Origin: Xenorhabdus vietnamensis
Lineage (GTDB): Bacteria; Pseudomonadota; Gammaproteobacteria; Enterobacterales; Enterobacteriaceae
Reading direction: 5' to 3'
Length of the DNA: 64,000 bases
Assembly: GCF_002127535.1 (NCBI RefSeq)
Contig: NZ_MUBJ01000004.1
Location: forward strand, 58,924-122,923
Part shown: one piece after another, positions 9,176-19,740 of the stretch
Layout of the letters: each line of letters starts with the position of its first letter
Position numbering within the stretch: position 1 is the stretch's first letter
Notes under the pieces: generated by a model
What the model was told of the DNA's origin: nothing
Seen by the model: only the letters and a program-made list of their open reading frames with translations
Database searches by the model: none
Program-made: the position numbers and the translations under genes

Positions 9176-9565
9176 TTAACCTGAATTGCTTGACTGTAAT
9201 GTTTCGTGCAAATGAAGCCAGACCGGTGTATCTGGATGAAGGTTAAAGATAGCGGTTGACCAGCGCACAGTGGTCTCCTTGTTTGGCTCGGTCTGCTGTT
9301 CTCGATATAAAATCACAGCCCCATTCTCCCGCTCTTCCAAGACAGACAGTGAATCCACGACAATATGTAATCCCGGGCGGCTTGCACGTTGAGCAACAAA
9401 AAAACGGCTCAGAGACTCATGCTCAAGCGTTGTGCCTGTTATCGTGATCATTGAATAATCCTGGCTGAAACGGTCAAGGAGTGTCTGCACGTTTCCTTCA
9501 CCTTTGCCAAGCCAGTTCTCAATGGCAATATGAGCCTCCAACACTTCATTAAAATAATGGTTCAT
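9176..9565 (-). CDS. SnoaL/DUF4440-like (NTF2-fold) protein
   Basis: A 129-residue soluble protein with the pattern of small NTF2-like proteins: an N-terminal helix pair (EVLEAHIAIENWLGKG), then strands ending in TTVRWSTAIF and VWLHLHETLQ. No catalytic signature can be assigned. Its ATG overlaps the stop of the upstream exporter gene (TAATG), so the two are translationally coupled and probably act together. Function is unknown. A role in modifying or binding a small molecule handled by the exporter is only a guess. Confidence 0.7.
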   Translation of the reverse strand: MNHYFNEVLEAHIAIENWLGKGEGNVQTLLDRFSQDYSMITITGTTLEHESLSRFFVAQRASRPGLHIVVDSLSVLEERENGAVILYREQQTEPNKETTVRWSTAIFNLHPDTPVWLHLHETLQSSNSG

Positions 9566-10944
9566 TAGTTATTCTCTTCTGATAAAAGATTAAGTTTTAC
9601 GTTCCGGTTGTTGATGTTCAAGCTGAGCAGGAGTGGGATAAGAGCACCGGCTGCTGCTGTATAAAATGTCCACATGTAAGCTTCCCGCAGGGCGAGATGG
9701 CTGATAAGCAGATTGAGTAACAAACTCAATAGTGCTACACCAAAGCAGAAGCTGAGCTGACGGTTTATGTTCCACAATGCACTTGCTTCGGGCATGGCTG
9801 TGGCTGATATCTCAAGGAAAGCACTACTCTGGGCGGTGCTGCTGCACAGACTCCCTCCCATCCCCATCAGTGCAAAAGCCATCACCAGCAGGTAGTTCTG
9901 CCCGTCGTGGGTCACCACCGAAAGTAACAGAATGCCGATCACCTGCAGCAGACAACCGGTCATGATGAGAGGTCGTGGTCCCAAACGGTTAAATGTTTTG
10001 CCTGTAACCGTGATCGCCAGAAACGAAGCCAGCGACCAAGGGATCATCAATGCCCCTGTCTCAGCGGCAGACATACCGAGAAATGTTTGCAGATAAATAA
10101 CGCCAACCAGACTTACCCCCATAAACATGCCAGGCACGAACTGATAAACCAGCATTGAAAAGCGCATCAACGGATCAGAAAGGAGGTGAAAGCTGAAAAG
10201 TGGTGCAGGATGCCGACTACTGCGAATAATGAAAAAGGCCAATAAAATGGCACCTGATAAGAAAAATGCCGTGCCTTTTGCAGTGCCTCCTGCATCACTT
10301 ATTTTTGTCATTCCCAGTAAAATGAGAAACAGGCTAGCACATCCGATTACAAGACCAGAGAGATCGAGTATTTTATTTTTTTCAGACGTAATCCCGTCCT
10401 GTAACCATATGAAAGCCAATATCAGTGTCAGCAGGGTTGGCGGCAGGCTGGCAAAGAAGACCCAACGCCAGTTGAGTGTTTGGACCAGCACGCCACCCAC
10501 GGCAGGAGATAATGCCGGGGCCAGCAGCGCTACCAGCATAATGACAGATGAAAGTTTAGCCCGCTCATGTTTTGCATAAAGCTGCCATGTCAACGCCTGA
10601 CCAACGGGTATCAACAGTCCACCGCCAATACCCTGCACGACCCGACAGAAAACCAGTTCCTCAAGTGAATGTGCAAATCCAGATGCCGCTGTTCCCAGTG
10701 CAAATAAGGCCAACGAAAGTAAGAATACCCGCCGGGCACCTGCACGCTGTGTCAACCACGCACTGAGAGGGATAATAAGCGTGAGCCCACATATGTAGCC
10801 ATTACTGATCCATGCCAACTCAGCCACTGAAGCATGCATTTCCTTACCTATCGTGGGATAAGCAACATTGGAGATAAACATATTTACTAAGTCGAGGAAA
10901 AAGCCAAGAAGGTAAACAACCGCGACTTTATTACGATAATTCAT
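9565..10944 (-). CDS. MFS exporter of the DHA2 (14-TM drug/H+) family
   Basis: A 459-residue inner-membrane protein with about 13-14 hydrophobic helices. Family marks are the N-terminal FLDLVNMFISNVAYPTIG, ISNGYICGLTLIIPLSAWL, the motif-A-like loop TQRAGARRVF, and the antiporter motif region LAPALSPAVGGVLV. It most likely exports a drug or metabolite in exchange for protons. It is transcribed away from a LysR gene with a palindromic operator in the gap, a common exporter-regulator layout. The block has no counterpart beside ackA-pta in E. coli, so it was probably inserted here. The substrate is unknown. Confidence 0.88.
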   Translation of the reverse strand: MNYRNKVAVVYLLGFFLDLVNMFISNVAYPTIGKEMHASVAELAWISNGYICGLTLIIPLSAWLTQRAGARRVFLLSLALFALGTAASGFAHSLEELVFCRVVQGIGGGLLIPVGQALTWQLYAKHERAKLSSVIMLVALLAPALSPAVGGVLVQTLNWRWVFFASLPPTLLTLILAFIWLQDGITSEKNKILDLSGLVIGCASLFLILLGMTKISDAGGTAKGTAFFLSGAILLAFFIIRSSRHPAPLFSFHLLSDPLMRFSMLVYQFVPGMFMGVSLVGVIYLQTFLGMSAAETGALMIPWSLASFLAITVTGKTFNRLGPRPLIMTGCLLQVIGILLLSVVTHDGQNYLLVMAFALMGMGGSLCSSTAQSSAFLEISATAMPEASALWNINRQLSFCFGVALLSLLLNLLISHLALREAYMWTFYTAAAGALIPLLLSLNINNRNVKLNLLSEENN

Positions 10945-11016
10945 ACTCTCTTCCCTGTTAAAAACGAATAATATAATTCCGGTAATGGGAAGGATAAAGC
11001 GCTGCCGCAGTGATAC

Positions 11017-11039
11017 ACTGTCAAAAAATATTTGACAGT
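11017..11039. promoter_or_regulatory. Palindromic operator between the exporter and LysR genes
   Basis: ACTGTCAAA, a 5-base spacer and TTTGACAGT form a perfect 9-bp inverted repeat (11017-11025 with 11031-11039). It lies 14 bases before the LysR ATG and about 70 bases before the exporter start, as expected for the binding site of a divergent LysR protein. Confidence 0.6.
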
Positions 11040-11052
11040 AAGCAGAGAATTT

Positions 11053-11955
11053 ATGCTCAACTTACAGCGTGTAGCCATGTTTGTGGCCGTGGTAGAGGCG
11101 GGGAGTTTCACATCAGCAGCAGCCACGCTCAGACAAACGAAGGCAGTAGTCAGTTTTAACATCCAGCAACTGGAGGCGGAGCTTGGTGTGTCGTTGTTGT
11201 TGCGCACTACCCGACGTCTGGCACTGACGCAAGCGGGGGAGGCTTTTTACCTGCGTAGTGTTCATCTTCTGAAAGAGACAGAAGATATCGTGAACGATGT
11301 GCAATTCAGTCATCGAGGATTTGGTGGTGAGCTACGAATAACCAGTACACCGGAATATGGCACTACAATGATTATCCCTGCTTTAGTGGCATTCGGGCAG
11401 GCACACCCAGAGCTGAGTATTCGCCACGTTTCGTCTTCCTATCATGCCGATCTCATTTCAGAGCACTTCGATGTTGCTATTCGTCTTGGTAAACTGGCTG
11501 ATTCCAGTTATCACGCAGCGCTAATAGATAACTTTTCAATACTCCCGGTAGCCGCGCCGAAATGGATTAAAAATAATCCAATAGATTCGCTTAATACATT
11601 GGGTAAGGCAGAATGGGTTATTCATACTCGTCTCCAGTCTCCTCTACGCTGGCAAGTAACGGGTCCGGAACAGCAGAAGATCGATTTTTCCATCACTGGG
11701 CCCGTCAGGTTCTCAACTGACAGTGCTTCTGCGCTGATGAGTTTTATACTGGAAGGTTGTGGTGTTGCATTGTTACCGGAGTGGCTCGTCCGACTCGCTC
11801 TGGCAAGCGGGGAACTACAGCACTTGCTGCCCGATTACCATTTCCCCTCGCAGGGCGTGTATGCAGTTTATCCCAATACGCGCCATATCTCTGCTAAGGT
11901 ACGTGCTCTGATTGATTTTCTTCAGAGACGTTCAGGGTACATCATAAAAAAATAG
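11053..11955 (+). CDS. LysR-family transcriptional regulator
   Basis: A 300-residue regulator with an N-terminal winged HTH (VEAGSFTSAAATLRQTKAVV, about residues 10-45) and a C-terminal effector domain of the periplasmic-binding type (LRITSTPEYGTTMIIPALVA onward). The subgroup resembles AaeR/DmlR-like LysR proteins (RTTRRLALTQAGEAF). ATG 11053 is chosen over TTG 11032, because the latter lies inside the operator palindrome. It probably controls the divergent exporter pair and itself. Its ligand cannot be read from the sequence. Confidence 0.9.
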   Translation: MLNLQRVAMFVAVVEAGSFTSAAATLRQTKAVVSFNIQQLEAELGVSLLLRTTRRLALTQAGEAFYLRSVHLLKETEDIVNDVQFSHRGFGGELRITSTPEYGTTMIIPALVAFGQAHPELSIRHVSSSYHADLISEHFDVAIRLGKLADSSYHAALIDNFSILPVAAPKWIKNNPIDSLNTLGKAEWVIHTRLQSPLRWQVTGPEQQKIDFSITGPVRFSTDSASALMSFILEGCGVALLPEWLVRLALASGELQHLLPDYHFPSQGVYAVYPNTRHISAKVRALIDFLQRRSGYIIKK

Positions 11956-11977
11956 CCCCATGCTATTGGCGTGGGGC
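11946..11977 (-). terminator. Bidirectional terminator between the LysR gene and pta
   Basis: GCCCCATGC, a 5-base loop and GCGTGGGGC (11955-11977) form a 9-bp stem with one wobble. On the minus strand it is followed by CTATTTTTTT, a good terminator for pta. On the plus strand ATATTTTAT follows, so it may also end the LysR transcript, whose stop overlaps the stem base. Confidence 0.85.
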
Positions 11978-11998
11978 ATATTTTATGCAACCAGAAAA

Positions 11999-14143
11999 TT
12001 ATGCGTTTTCTTGCTGAGTTGCCTGAATTGCAGTCAGTGCAACGGTATAAACGATATCATCAACCAGTGCGCCACGGGACAGGTCGTTAACTGGCTTGCG
12101 CATACCTTGCAGCATTGGCCCGATGGAGACCAGATCCGCAGAGCGCTGTACCGCTTTATAAGTGGTGTTACCGGTGTTCAGATCCGGGAAGATAAACACG
12201 GTAGCCTGACCAGCAACTGGTGAGTTTGGCGCTTTGGATTTCGCCACGTCTGCCATGATTGCCGCGTCGTACTGTAATGGGCCATCAATGATCAGGTCTG
12301 GGCGTTTTTCTTGTGCCAGACGGGTTGCTTCACGAACTTTTTCAACATCACTGCCTGCACCAGAGTTACCGGTGGAGTAGGAGATCATCGCAACGCGAGG
12401 TTCGATACCAAACGCTTTTGCAGAATCTGCGGATTGGATAGCGATTTCAGACAGTTGTTCCGCGGTTGGATCTGGGTTGATCGCACAATCACCGTAAACC
12501 AAAACTTGCTCTGGCAACAACATAAAGAAGACAGAAGATACCAGTGAGCTGTTTGGTGCAGTTTTAATTAACTGCAATGGTGGACGAATGGTGTTGGCAG
12601 TGGTATGAACTGCACCGGAAACCAGACCGTCAACTTCGTTTTGCTCCAGCATCATTGTGCCCAGAACCACGTTGTCTTCCAGTTGTTCGCGGGCAACTAC
12701 TTCGGTCATGCCTTTGCTCTTGCGCAGCTCAACCAGACGTGGAACATAACGTTCACGTACTGCCGCTGGATTAACGATCTCAATCCCTGCGCCCAGCTCA
12801 ACACCTTGAGCAGCAGCCACACGACGGATTTCTTCTGGATCGCCCAGCAAGATACATTCTGCGATGCCGCGTTCAGCACAGATAGCTGCTGCTTTAACGG
12901 TACGGGGTTCATCCCCTTCTGGCAGGACAACACGCTTGCCTGCCTGACGAGCCAGCTCGGTCAGCTGATAGCGGAATGCTGGTGGAGACAGGAGATTTGG
13001 ACGCTCTGATGTTGCTGCTAGAGAATCGATCCATTCGCTGCTAATGTGTTGTGCAACGTAGTTCTGTATTTTTTCGATGCGCTCATGGTCATCGGCCGGA
13101 ACTTCCAGACTGAAACTTTGCAGGTTCAGGGAAGTCTGCCATGTATTGGTTTTCACAGTGAAAACTGGCAAACCCGTGTTGAATGCGCGTTCGCACAGTT
13201 CACGGATAGGCTCATCAATTGAGTAACCACCAGTCAGCAAAACAGCACCGACGTCAATACCATTCATGGCAGCCAGACACGCAGTGATCAGTACGTCAGG
13301 GCGGTCAGCAGAAGTCACTAGCAGAGAACCCGGACGGAAGTACTCAAGCATGTTAGGAATGCTGCGGGCGCAGAAAGTCACGGACTTGATGCGACGGGTT
13401 GCGATGGCACCTTCATTGATGATGTCAGCTTTCAGGTGCTTGGCCATATCAATCGCACGGGTAGCGATCAGATCGAAACTCCATGGAATGCAGCCGAGAA
13501 TTGGCAATGGACTATTTTTGAAAATGGTTTTCGGATCGATGTGCGCAATAGTCGCTTTGGTTGATTCGTCAAAAATTTCAGACAAATCTGGGCGGGTGCG
13601 GCCTTGATCATCAACAGGTGCATTCAGTTTGTTGACAATAACACCGATAATGTTTTGGTTCTTGATACCGCCGTATTCAGCACGGCTCAGTTCGATACGC
13701 TCTTTCAGCTGCTCCGGGCTGTTGGTGCCCAATGCAGTCACGAATACGATTTCAGCATTCAGGGTCTTAGCGATTTCATAGTTCAGAGATTGGGCAAACG
13801 GATGCTTGCGGGTCGGAACCAGACCTTCAATCAGAACAACTTCTGCATCTTTGGTATTTTCGTGGTAGTGAGCCACGATCTCTTCCATCAACACGTCTTT
13901 TTTGTTAGTGGTCAGCAGTGATTCCACATGTGCCATATCCAGAGGTTCTGCAGCATGGATGCTGGAGTGTGAACGGATAATGGAGGTGGTTTGATCCTGA
14001 GAACCAGTATGGCGTGGTTGTGCGATAGGTTTGAAAACGCTCAGGCGAACGCCTTTTTGCTCCATGGAGCGAATAACACCCAGACTGACACTGGTTAAAC
14101 CAACGCTGGTGCCAGTAGGGATTAACATAATTGTACGGGACAC
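11999..14143 (-). CDS. pta: Phosphate acetyltransferase (long form)
   Basis: A 714-residue cytosolic enzyme that interconverts acetyl-CoA and acetyl phosphate. It is the long enteric form: an N-terminal BioD-like P-loop domain ([14 protein letters not shown], residues 9-22), a middle DRTGG domain (about 230-350) and the C-terminal catalytic PTA domain (about 390-714) with [15 protein letters not shown] and [11 protein letters not shown]. Length is the same as in E. coli. It lies 197 bases downstream of ackA with a strong hairpin between them. Acetyl phosphate made here can also feed response regulators. Confidence 0.97.
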   Translation of the reverse strand: MSRTIMLIPTGTSVGLTSVSLGVIRSMEQKGVRLSVFKPIAQPRHTGSQDQTTSIIRSHSSIHAAEPLDMAHVESLLTTNKKDVLMEEIVAHYHENTKDAEVVLIEGLVPTRKHPFAQSLNYEIAKTLNAEIVFVTALGTNSPEQLKERIELSRAEYGGIKNQNIIGVIVNKLNAPVDDQGRTRPDLSEIFDESTKATIAHIDPKTIFKNSPLPILGCIPWSFDLIATRAIDMAKHLKADIINEGAIATRRIKSVTFCARSIPNMLEYFRPGSLLVTSADRPDVLITACLAAMNGIDVGAVLLTGGYSIDEPIRELCERAFNTGLPVFTVKTNTWQTSLNLQSFSLEVPADDHERIEKIQNYVAQHISSEWIDSLAATSERPNLLSPPAFRYQLTELARQAGKRVVLPEGDEPRTVKAAAICAERGIAECILLGDPEEIRRVAAAQGVELGAGIEIVNPAAVRERYVPRLVELRKSKGMTEVVAREQLEDNVVLGTMMLEQNEVDGLVSGAVHTTANTIRPPLQLIKTAPNSSLVSSVFFMLLPEQVLVYGDCAINPDPTAEQLSEIAIQSADSAKAFGIEPRVAMISYSTGNSGAGSDVEKVREATRLAQEKRPDLIIDGPLQYDAAIMADVAKSKAPNSPVAGQATVFIFPDLNTGNTTYKAVQRSADLVSIGPMLQGMRKPVNDLSRGALVDDIVYTVALTAIQATQQENA

Positions 14144-14299
14144 GGAAACCTCTTTAACGGTTGCTCGTCAGTCAATAAATGTGACTCAGTGCGATATATT
14201 CAATGCTATATGAATAGACGAAATGTGAACCATGAGCCAACGTAATATTTATTAAGGAAATATTAATCAATGTACTTATAGAACGTACTCATGAACACA

Positions 14300-14324
14300 G
14301 AGTCGCCAGCATTGCTGGCGGCTC
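14300..14324 (-). promoter_or_regulatory. Strong hairpin in the ackA-pta gap
   Basis: GAGTCGCCAGC, loop ATT and GCTGGCGGCTC form an 11-bp stem with one wobble. No U tract follows on the minus strand. It is more likely an mRNA-stabilising or partial-attenuation element than a full terminator, because pta follows in the same direction. Confidence 0.6.
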
Positions 14325-14340
14325 TTGAAAATCATACGGC

Positions 14341-15543
14341 TTATGCAGTCAGGCGCGCCGAATCCTGAGCAATGACCAATTCTTCATTAGTTGGGATAAC
14401 CAGAGCAGGACGGCTGTTATCTGTAGTGATAACGCCTGATTTGCCGAAGCGGGCAATAAGGTTACGTTCGTGATCATACTCGAAACCCAGCAGAGCGACT
14501 TTTTTCATGGTCAGTTCACGAACCAGTGAGGAGTTTTCACCGATGCCACCAGTGAAGATAATTGCATCCAGACGGCCTTCCATCAATGCGCTGTATGCGC
14601 CGATGTATTTAGCCAGACGGTGGCAGTAAACATCCATAGCGCGTTTAGCATCAGCTTTGGTTTCGTAGTTATCTTCTACGTAACGGCAATCGCTGGTGAC
14701 TTCGGTCAGACCCTGGAAGCCAGACTCTTTGGTCAGCAGAGTGTTGATCTGAGCGACACTCATGCCCATTGCATCGTGCAGATGGAATACGATAGCGGGA
14801 TCGATGTCACCACTGCGGGTACCCATGACCAGACCTTCCAGTGGAGTCAGGCCCATGGAGGTATCAACGCACTGACCGTTGACAATTGCAGAAACAGAAC
14901 CACCGTTGCCCAAATGGCAGGTGATGACATTCAGCTCTTCAACTGACTTGTTCAGCATTTTGGCTGCTTCACGGGAAACGTAGAAATGGCTGGTACCATG
15001 TGCGCCGTAACGACGGATGCCATGTTCTTTGTACAGGTTGTAAGGCAGTGCGTACAGGTATGCTTCTTCAGGCATAGTCTGGTGGAATGCAGTGTCAAAT
15101 ACTGCAATGTTTTTCTCAACCAGATGAGGGAATGCTTTTTTCGCTTCTGCAATACCGATCAGGTGAGCAGGGTTGTGCAGTGGTGCGAATGGAATAGCCT
15201 CTTCAATACCTTTAATCACTTCATCGGTGATAACCACGGAAGAAGTGAACTTCTCACCACCGTGAACAATACGGTGACCGATAGCTGAAATCTGTGCAGA
15301 AAGTTCTGGTTTTTCAGCCAAAATAGTATTAACAATGAAGTTCAGCGCTTCGCTGTGTGCTGCGCCGGCACCTAAAGCAGCTTCGTTTTTCGCGCCATCC
15401 ATTTTCCATTTAATACGAGCTTCAGGCAGGTTAAAGCATTCAGCCAAACCAGAAAGATATTCTTCACCATTAGCAGGGTCGATGATAGCGAATTTCAGGG
15501 AGGAGCTACCGCAATTAAGAACCAGTACCAGCTTACTTGACAT
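14341..15543 (-). CDS. ackA: Acetate kinase
   Basis: A 400-residue ASKHA-fold kinase that converts acetyl phosphate and ADP to acetate and ATP. Signatures are [15 protein letters not shown] at the N-terminus, [20 protein letters not shown], the phosphate loop [22 protein letters not shown], and [13 protein letters not shown]. The length matches enteric AckA. It is the first gene of ackA-pta and is divergent from yfbV, as in other Enterobacterales. Confidence 0.97.
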   Translation of the reverse strand: MSSKLVLVLNCGSSSLKFAIIDPANGEEYLSGLAECFNLPEARIKWKMDGAKNEAALGAGAAHSEALNFIVNTILAEKPELSAQISAIGHRIVHGGEKFTSSVVITDEVIKGIEEAIPFAPLHNPAHLIGIAEAKKAFPHLVEKNIAVFDTAFHQTMPEEAYLYALPYNLYKEHGIRRYGAHGTSHFYVSREAAKMLNKSVEELNVITCHLGNGGSVSAIVNGQCVDTSMGLTPLEGLVMGTRSGDIDPAIVFHLHDAMGMSVAQINTLLTKESGFQGLTEVTSDCRYVEDNYETKADAKRAMDVYCHRLAKYIGAYSALMEGRLDAIIFTGGIGENSSLVRELTMKKVALLGFEYDHERNLIARFGKSGVITTDNSRPALVIPTNEELVIAQDSARLTA

Positions 15544-15808
15544 GAAAATACCTATGATCTTGTTGTGATCTAATCTTAAAATGAGAACAATGTTAAAAAA
15601 TAAAATAATTTATTAACAAACCGAATCCAATTGTTGCGAAAAAGGTCAAAATTCCTGTTTTGCTGCTGCAACAACATAAAAGTCTGTGTAGGATACAGTT
15701 TGCTAGCAATAAAGACAAAATATACTTAATAGTATTAATACTACAAAAAAGATTTTATCTTTTGTAGATATTTTTTAAAAACTATACCTTTAATTGATTG
15801 AGGTCATG

Positions 15809-16264
15809 ATGAACACGACGCCACCTGTTAGCCAAGGTTGGTTCAAGCGAATGCAATTAGGGCAGCAATATCTGAAAATCTGGCCACTGGCAAAGCAGCT
15901 TTCGCCTATTTTTCCTGAAAATCGTGTGATTAAGGCAATTCGCTTTGGTATTCGTTTTATGCCGCCATTGGCGATTTTTACTTTGACATGGCAAATCGCT
16001 TTAGGTGGTCAATTGGGGCCATCGGTAGCGACAGCACTATTTGCCTGTAGTTTGCCGTTGCAGGGATTATGGTGGCTGGGAAAACGCGCGGCAACACCGT
16101 TACCGGAAAGATTGCTGAAATGGTTTTATGAAATTCGGGACAAATTTGCTCAGGCAGGGATTGCAATGGCACCTGTGGAAAGCGCACCGACTTATTTTTC
16201 ACTGGCTGAGTTGCTTAAACGGGCATTTAAGCAATTGGATAACTCTTTCCTTGATGATATTTAA
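15809..16264 (+). CDS. yfbV: UPF0208 membrane protein YfbV
   Basis: A 151-residue inner-membrane protein with two hydrophobic segments (around [16 protein letters not shown] and [19 protein letters not shown]). The conserved blocks [19 protein letters not shown] and [16 protein letters not shown] match E. coli YfbV, which has the same length. E. coli YfbV affects chromosome macrodomain behaviour, although the mechanism is unclear. Of two adjacent ATGs, 15809 has better spacing (five bases) from GAGG. It is divergent from ackA. Confidence 0.93.
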   Translation: MNTTPPVSQGWFKRMQLGQQYLKIWPLAKQLSPIFPENRVIKAIRFGIRFMPPLAIFTLTWQIALGGQLGPSVATALFACSLPLQGLWWLGKRAATPLPERLLKWFYEIRDKFAQAGIAMAPVESAPTYFSLAELLKRAFKQLDNSFLDDI

Positions 16265-16414
16265 ATCGTCGGAGTCCTGATTCTGGCGGTTGCTGAATCA
16301 ATTAACTAATAAACCCCCGTTCAGATCAATAAATGGTTGTTTTGCACTACTCATAAAAAATGGGTGGTGCGATGATGTGGTTAAGATAGATCCCTTTCCT
16401 AAAGGAGTTCCACG

Positions 16415-16909
16415 ATGGAAATGACCCATGCTCAACGTTTAATTCTCTCTAATCAATACAAACTCATGTCCATGCTGGAGCCTGAACATGCTGAACGTTA
16501 TCGTCGTTACCAAACCATTATCGAGCGGGGTTTTGGTTTACAATTGCGTGAGTTAGATCGCGATTTAGGTGAGTTATCCGAAGAGACTTGTCGGGCTATC
16601 ATTAATATTATGGAAATGTATCATGCGCTGCATATTTCATTAAGTAATCTTAAAGATAGACAGGAACTGGATGAGCGCCGCATGACATTTTTAGGCTTTG
16701 ATGCGGCTACAGAACCGCATTATCTTGCTTATGTTCGTTTTATGGTGAATACAGAGGGGCGCTATACTCATTTTGATTCCGGCAGTCATGGCTTTAATGC
16801 CCAGACGCCGATGTGGGATAAGTATCAGCGTATGTTGGCGCTTTGGTTCTCTTGCCCTCGGCAATACCATCTGAGCGCCGTTGAGATTGGGCAGATTATT
16901 AACGCATAG
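16415..16909 (+). CDS. yfbU: UPF0304 protein YfbU
   Basis: A 164-residue soluble protein, nearly collinear with E. coli Yfb[19 protein letters not shown] at the start, [13 protein letters not shown] in the middle and [14 protein letters not shown] near the end. It is mostly helical by pattern and has no known catalytic residues. The ATG follows AAAGGAG. The next gene, yfbT, starts 21 bases later, so the two are probably cotranscribed. Confidence 0.94.
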   Translation: MEMTHAQRLILSNQYKLMSMLEPEHAERYRRYQTIIERGFGLQLRELDRDLGELSEETCRAIINIMEMYHALHISLSNLKDRQELDERRMTFLGFDAATEPHYLAYVRFMVNTEGRYTHFDSGSHGFNAQTPMWDKYQRMLALWFSCPRQYHLSAVEIGQIINA

Positions 16910-16930
16910 CTGCGTTTGAAGGAGTCGGGT

Positions 16931-17590
16931 TTGGTACTGAAATGTAGAGGTTTTTTATTCGATTTGGATGGTACTCTGATTGATTCATTGCCTGCGGTTG
17001 AGCGAGCATGGATTCAGTTTGCCGATAAGATGGGTATCGATAGAGATGAAGTATTGAACTATGTTCATGGTACTCCAGCGATATTATCCCTGCGGCATTT
17101 TATGCCAGATGCCAGTGAAGAAGCGATCACCAGCACTTTCAAATGGATTGAAAAAATTGAAACAGAAGATACAGAAGGCATTACTGCTTTGCCCGGTGCC
17201 ATTGCCCTGATTGATAAATTGAATGCACTGGACATTCCGTGGGCAATTGTGACATCGGGGACTGTTCCTCTTGCCTCTGCGCGCCACAAAGTGGCAGAGT
17301 TGCCAGAACCTGCGCATTGGGTGACGGCTGAGTCTGTCACAAATGGAAAACCAAACCCTGAACCTTATTTGCTGGGCGCTAAAAAATTGGGGCTATTGCC
17401 AGAGGAGTGTGTGGTTTTTGAAGATGCGATTGCAGGGATTCATGCCGGACTGGATGCAGGCTGTCAGGTTGTTGTTGTCCACGATTTGCCAGAGATGCCA
17501 CGCCGTGATGAAGTCCATTTGACGATTAATAATCTGGAAGATATTGAGATTGTCAAATCTGGCGGTTATGTATCGATTTATATCCAATAA
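16931..17590 (+). CDS. yfbT: HAD sugar phosphatase YfbT (HxpA)
   Basis: A 219-residue HAD-superfamily phosphatase with the nucleophile motif FLFDLDGTLIDS, motif II in AIVTSGT, the lysine in TNGKPNPEPYLLGA and motif IV in VVFEDAIAGIHAG. E. coli YfbT acts on sugar phosphates. The start is taken as TTG 16931, six bases after AAGGAG, because it gives the usual N-terminus directly before the HAD motif. The same frame opens at TTG 16916, but no ribosome site precedes that codon. Degenerate repeats begin at its stop codon. Confidence 0.88.
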   Translation: MVLKCRGFLFDLDGTLIDSLPAVERAWIQFADKMGIDRDEVLNYVHGTPAILSLRHFMPDASEEAITSTFKWIEKIETEDTEGITALPGAIALIDKLNALDIPWAIVTSGTVPLASARHKVAELPEPAHWVTAESVTNGKPNPEPYLLGAKKLGLLPEECVVFEDAIAGIHAGLDAGCQVVVVHDLPEMPRRDEVHLTINNLEDIEIVKSGGYVSIYIQ

Positions 17591-17626
17591 CGTTTTATCC
17601 CTAATAACTTTTTATTCCCAATAGCC
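17581..17626 (+). repeat. Degenerate tandem repeat across the yfbT stop
   Basis: Three related units begin at 17581 (TATCCAATAACGTTT), 17596 (TATCCCTAATAACTTTT) and 17613 (TATTCCCAATAGCC), so the period is 15-17 bases. The first unit contains the TAA stop of yfbT. Confidence 0.5.
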
Positions 17627-17665
17627 TTCAAGTTGCAGCATTGTTGGCTACAACTTGAAGTATGA
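17613..17665. repeat. Short ERIC-like remnant
   Basis: CTTCAAGTTG (17626-17635) and CAACTTGAAG (17651-17660) are perfect 10-bp inverted repeats around a 15-base loop containing TTGTTGGCTA. The outer part matches the left end of the full ERIC-like elements at 8503 and 59101, so this looks like an internally deleted copy. It may also serve as the 3' hairpin of yfbT. Confidence 0.55.
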
Positions 17666-17849
17666 AAAACATACACCACAAATCAGGGCGATTCTTGATC
17701 ATAACGTGGGATTTTCCCTGAGAAAAATGGTCTACTTACTTTGTTAACGTTTGTACCCGTAGTCTTTTGATATATGCCCAAATCTGCTAATCGGCAGATT
17801 GGTATTGCAGATGAATCATATTTAAAAGATATCGTTGATAGAGGTCAGA

Positions 17850-19679
17850 TTGAGTAGCGAATTGTTGTGGGTATTGACCCTGTTGTTGATAGCTATTGTG
17901 CTTTTTACCACCAATAAAGTCAGAATGGATGTTGTGGCTTTATTGGTGATCATTGCATTTGTCTTGAGTGGCACACTGACGTTAGGCGAAGCCAGTGTCG
18001 GTTTTAGTGATCCCAATGTGTTATTGATTGCCGCCTTATTTGTTATTGGTGAAGGACTGGTGAGAACCGGGGTTGCTTATCAAATGGGCGATTGGTTGGT
18101 TAGTGTTGCCGGTAACAGTGAAAGCAAAATGTTGGCTTGGTTAATGTTATCGGTTGCCGGGCTGGGCGCTTTTATGAGTTCAACTGGGGTTGTGGCAATA
18201 TTTATTCCCGTTGTCTTGAGCGTCGCTGCCAGAATGAAAATCTCTCCGGGGCGATTGATGATGCCATTAGGGTTTGCAGGCTTGATCAGTGGCATGATGA
18301 CTTTGGTGGCAACACCACCCAATATGGTCGTTAATAGTGAGCTGGTGCGCGAAGGTCTGCGGGGCTTTGATTTCTTCTCCATTACACCGATTGGCATTTT
18401 AGTATTGATAGCCGGTGTGGTTTACATGTTAGTTGCTCGCCGCTGGTTGGGGGGTAAAAACCACCAGACAGTGGACGAACGTTATCATCGGACATTCCGT
18501 GATCTGATACGCGACTATAAATTATCTGGCCGCGCTCGCCGTTTTTCTATCCGCCAGGGTTCACCCTTGATCGGACATACATTGGACGAATTGGGGCTGC
18601 GTGCCTGTTATGGTGCTAATGTCATTGGCATTGAGCGTTGGCGTAAATTTCGTCGGGTGATGGTTGCTGCAACTGGTGATATGGAATTACGGGATCAGGA
18701 TGTCCTGTTGGTGGATATGTCGGATAGTGATGTTGATTTGCGGGAGTTTTGCAGTGAACAGCAACTAGAGCCGATGGTATTGCGTGGGGAATATTTTTCC
18801 GAGCAGTCCCGTGATGTCGGTATGGCTGAAGTTTCCGTGATCCCTGAGTCTGATCTCTTGGGGCAATCATTGCGTGGTATGAAATTTCGTACGCGTTATG
18901 GGCTGAATGTGGTGGGAATTCGTCGTGGCAGAAAAGCACTGGAAGGGAAGTTAGTGGATGAACCTTTGTTGCTTGGTGACACGCTGCTGGTGATTGGCGA
19001 TTGGAAATTGATCCGTGCATTGAAAACGAAAACTCCTGATTTTATTGTGTTGAATCTGCCTATTGAAGTAGAAAGTGCAGCTCCCGCTGCTTCACAAGCG
19101 CCCCATGCCTTATTCTGCCTTGCTCTGATGGTTGCTATGATGTTGACCAATGAAATCCCGAATTTTATTGCTGCGTTAATTGCCTGTCTGCTAATGGGAA
19201 AATTCCGTTGTATTGATATGGAGAGTGCTTATCGTGCCATTCATTGGCCGAGTATTATTTTGATTGTCGGTATGATGCCTTTTGCGTTGGCATTGCAAAA
19301 AACGGGAGGAATTGATCTCATTGTTCGCGGTCTGATGGATATCGCAGGCAATATGGGGCCACGAGTGATGTTAATGTGCCTGTTTATACTTTGTGCTGCT
19401 ATAGGTTTGTTTATCTCCAATACGGCGACAGCGGTGTTAATGGCACCGATTGCGATTGCGGCAGCGAATGAAATGGCTGTTTCTCCTTTGCCCTTTGCCA
19501 TGATTATTGGTGTGGCTGTTTCCGCAGCATTTATGACACCCGTTTCATCTCCCGTTAATACCTTGGTGCTTGGGCCAGGCGGATATCGATTTGCCGATTT
19601 CCTGAAACTCGGCGTGCCTTTTACATTGATTGTTATGGGGATTAGTGTGGCAATTATTCCAATACTTTTCCCATTCTAA
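17850..19679 (+). CDS. yfbS: SLC13-type transporter YfbS with two TrkA-C domains
   Basis: A 609-residue inner-membrane transporter of the divalent anion/Na+ symporter (CitT/DASS) group. Two membrane halves (about residues 1-200 and 400-609) flank two cytoplasmic RCK/TrkA-C domains (about 205-380; [20 protein letters not shown] and [20 protein letters not shown]). [15 protein letters not shown] and [14 protein letters not shown] are the paired hairpin motifs. TTG 17850 follows GAGG and gives SSELLWVL, which aligns with the E. coli start. The substrate is not known. Confidence 0.9.
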   Translation: MSSELLWVLTLLLIAIVLFTTNKVRMDVVALLVIIAFVLSGTLTLGEASVGFSDPNVLLIAALFVIGEGLVRTGVAYQMGDWLVSVAGNSESKMLAWLMLSVAGLGAFMSSTGVVAIFIPVVLSVAARMKISPGRLMMPLGFAGLISGMMTLVATPPNMVVNSELVREGLRGFDFFSITPIGILVLIAGVVYMLVARRWLGGKNHQTVDERYHRTFRDLIRDYKLSGRARRFSIRQGSPLIGHTLDELGLRACYGANVIGIERWRKFRRVMVAATGDMELRDQDVLLVDMSDSDVDLREFCSEQQLEPMVLRGEYFSEQSRDVGMAEVSVIPESDLLGQSLRGMKFRTRYGLNVVGIRRGRKALEGKLVDEPLLLGDTLLVIGDWKLIRALKTKTPDFIVLNLPIEVESAAPAASQAPHALFCLALMVAMMLTNEIPNFIAALIACLLMGKFRCIDMESAYRAIHWPSIILIVGMMPFALALQKTGGIDLIVRGLMDIAGNMGPRVMLMCLFILCAAIGLFISNTATAVLMAPIAIAAANEMAVSPLPFAMIIGVAVSAAFMTPVSSPVNTLVLGPGGYRFADFLKLGVPFTLIVMGISVAIIPILFPF

Positions 19680-19691
19680 TGTTTCTATCTG

Positions 19692-19718
19692 GCAGCTCCT
19701 GTATCAATATGGAGCTGC
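19692..19718. terminator. Hairpin between convergent yfbS and yfbR
   Basis: GCAGCTCC and GGAGCTGC form a perfect 8-bp stem with an 11-base loop, 12 bases after the yfbS stop. A clear U tract is missing, so it may be only a partial terminator. Confidence 0.5.
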
Positions 19719-19740
19719 ATTGTGGTTATAGATTAACATT

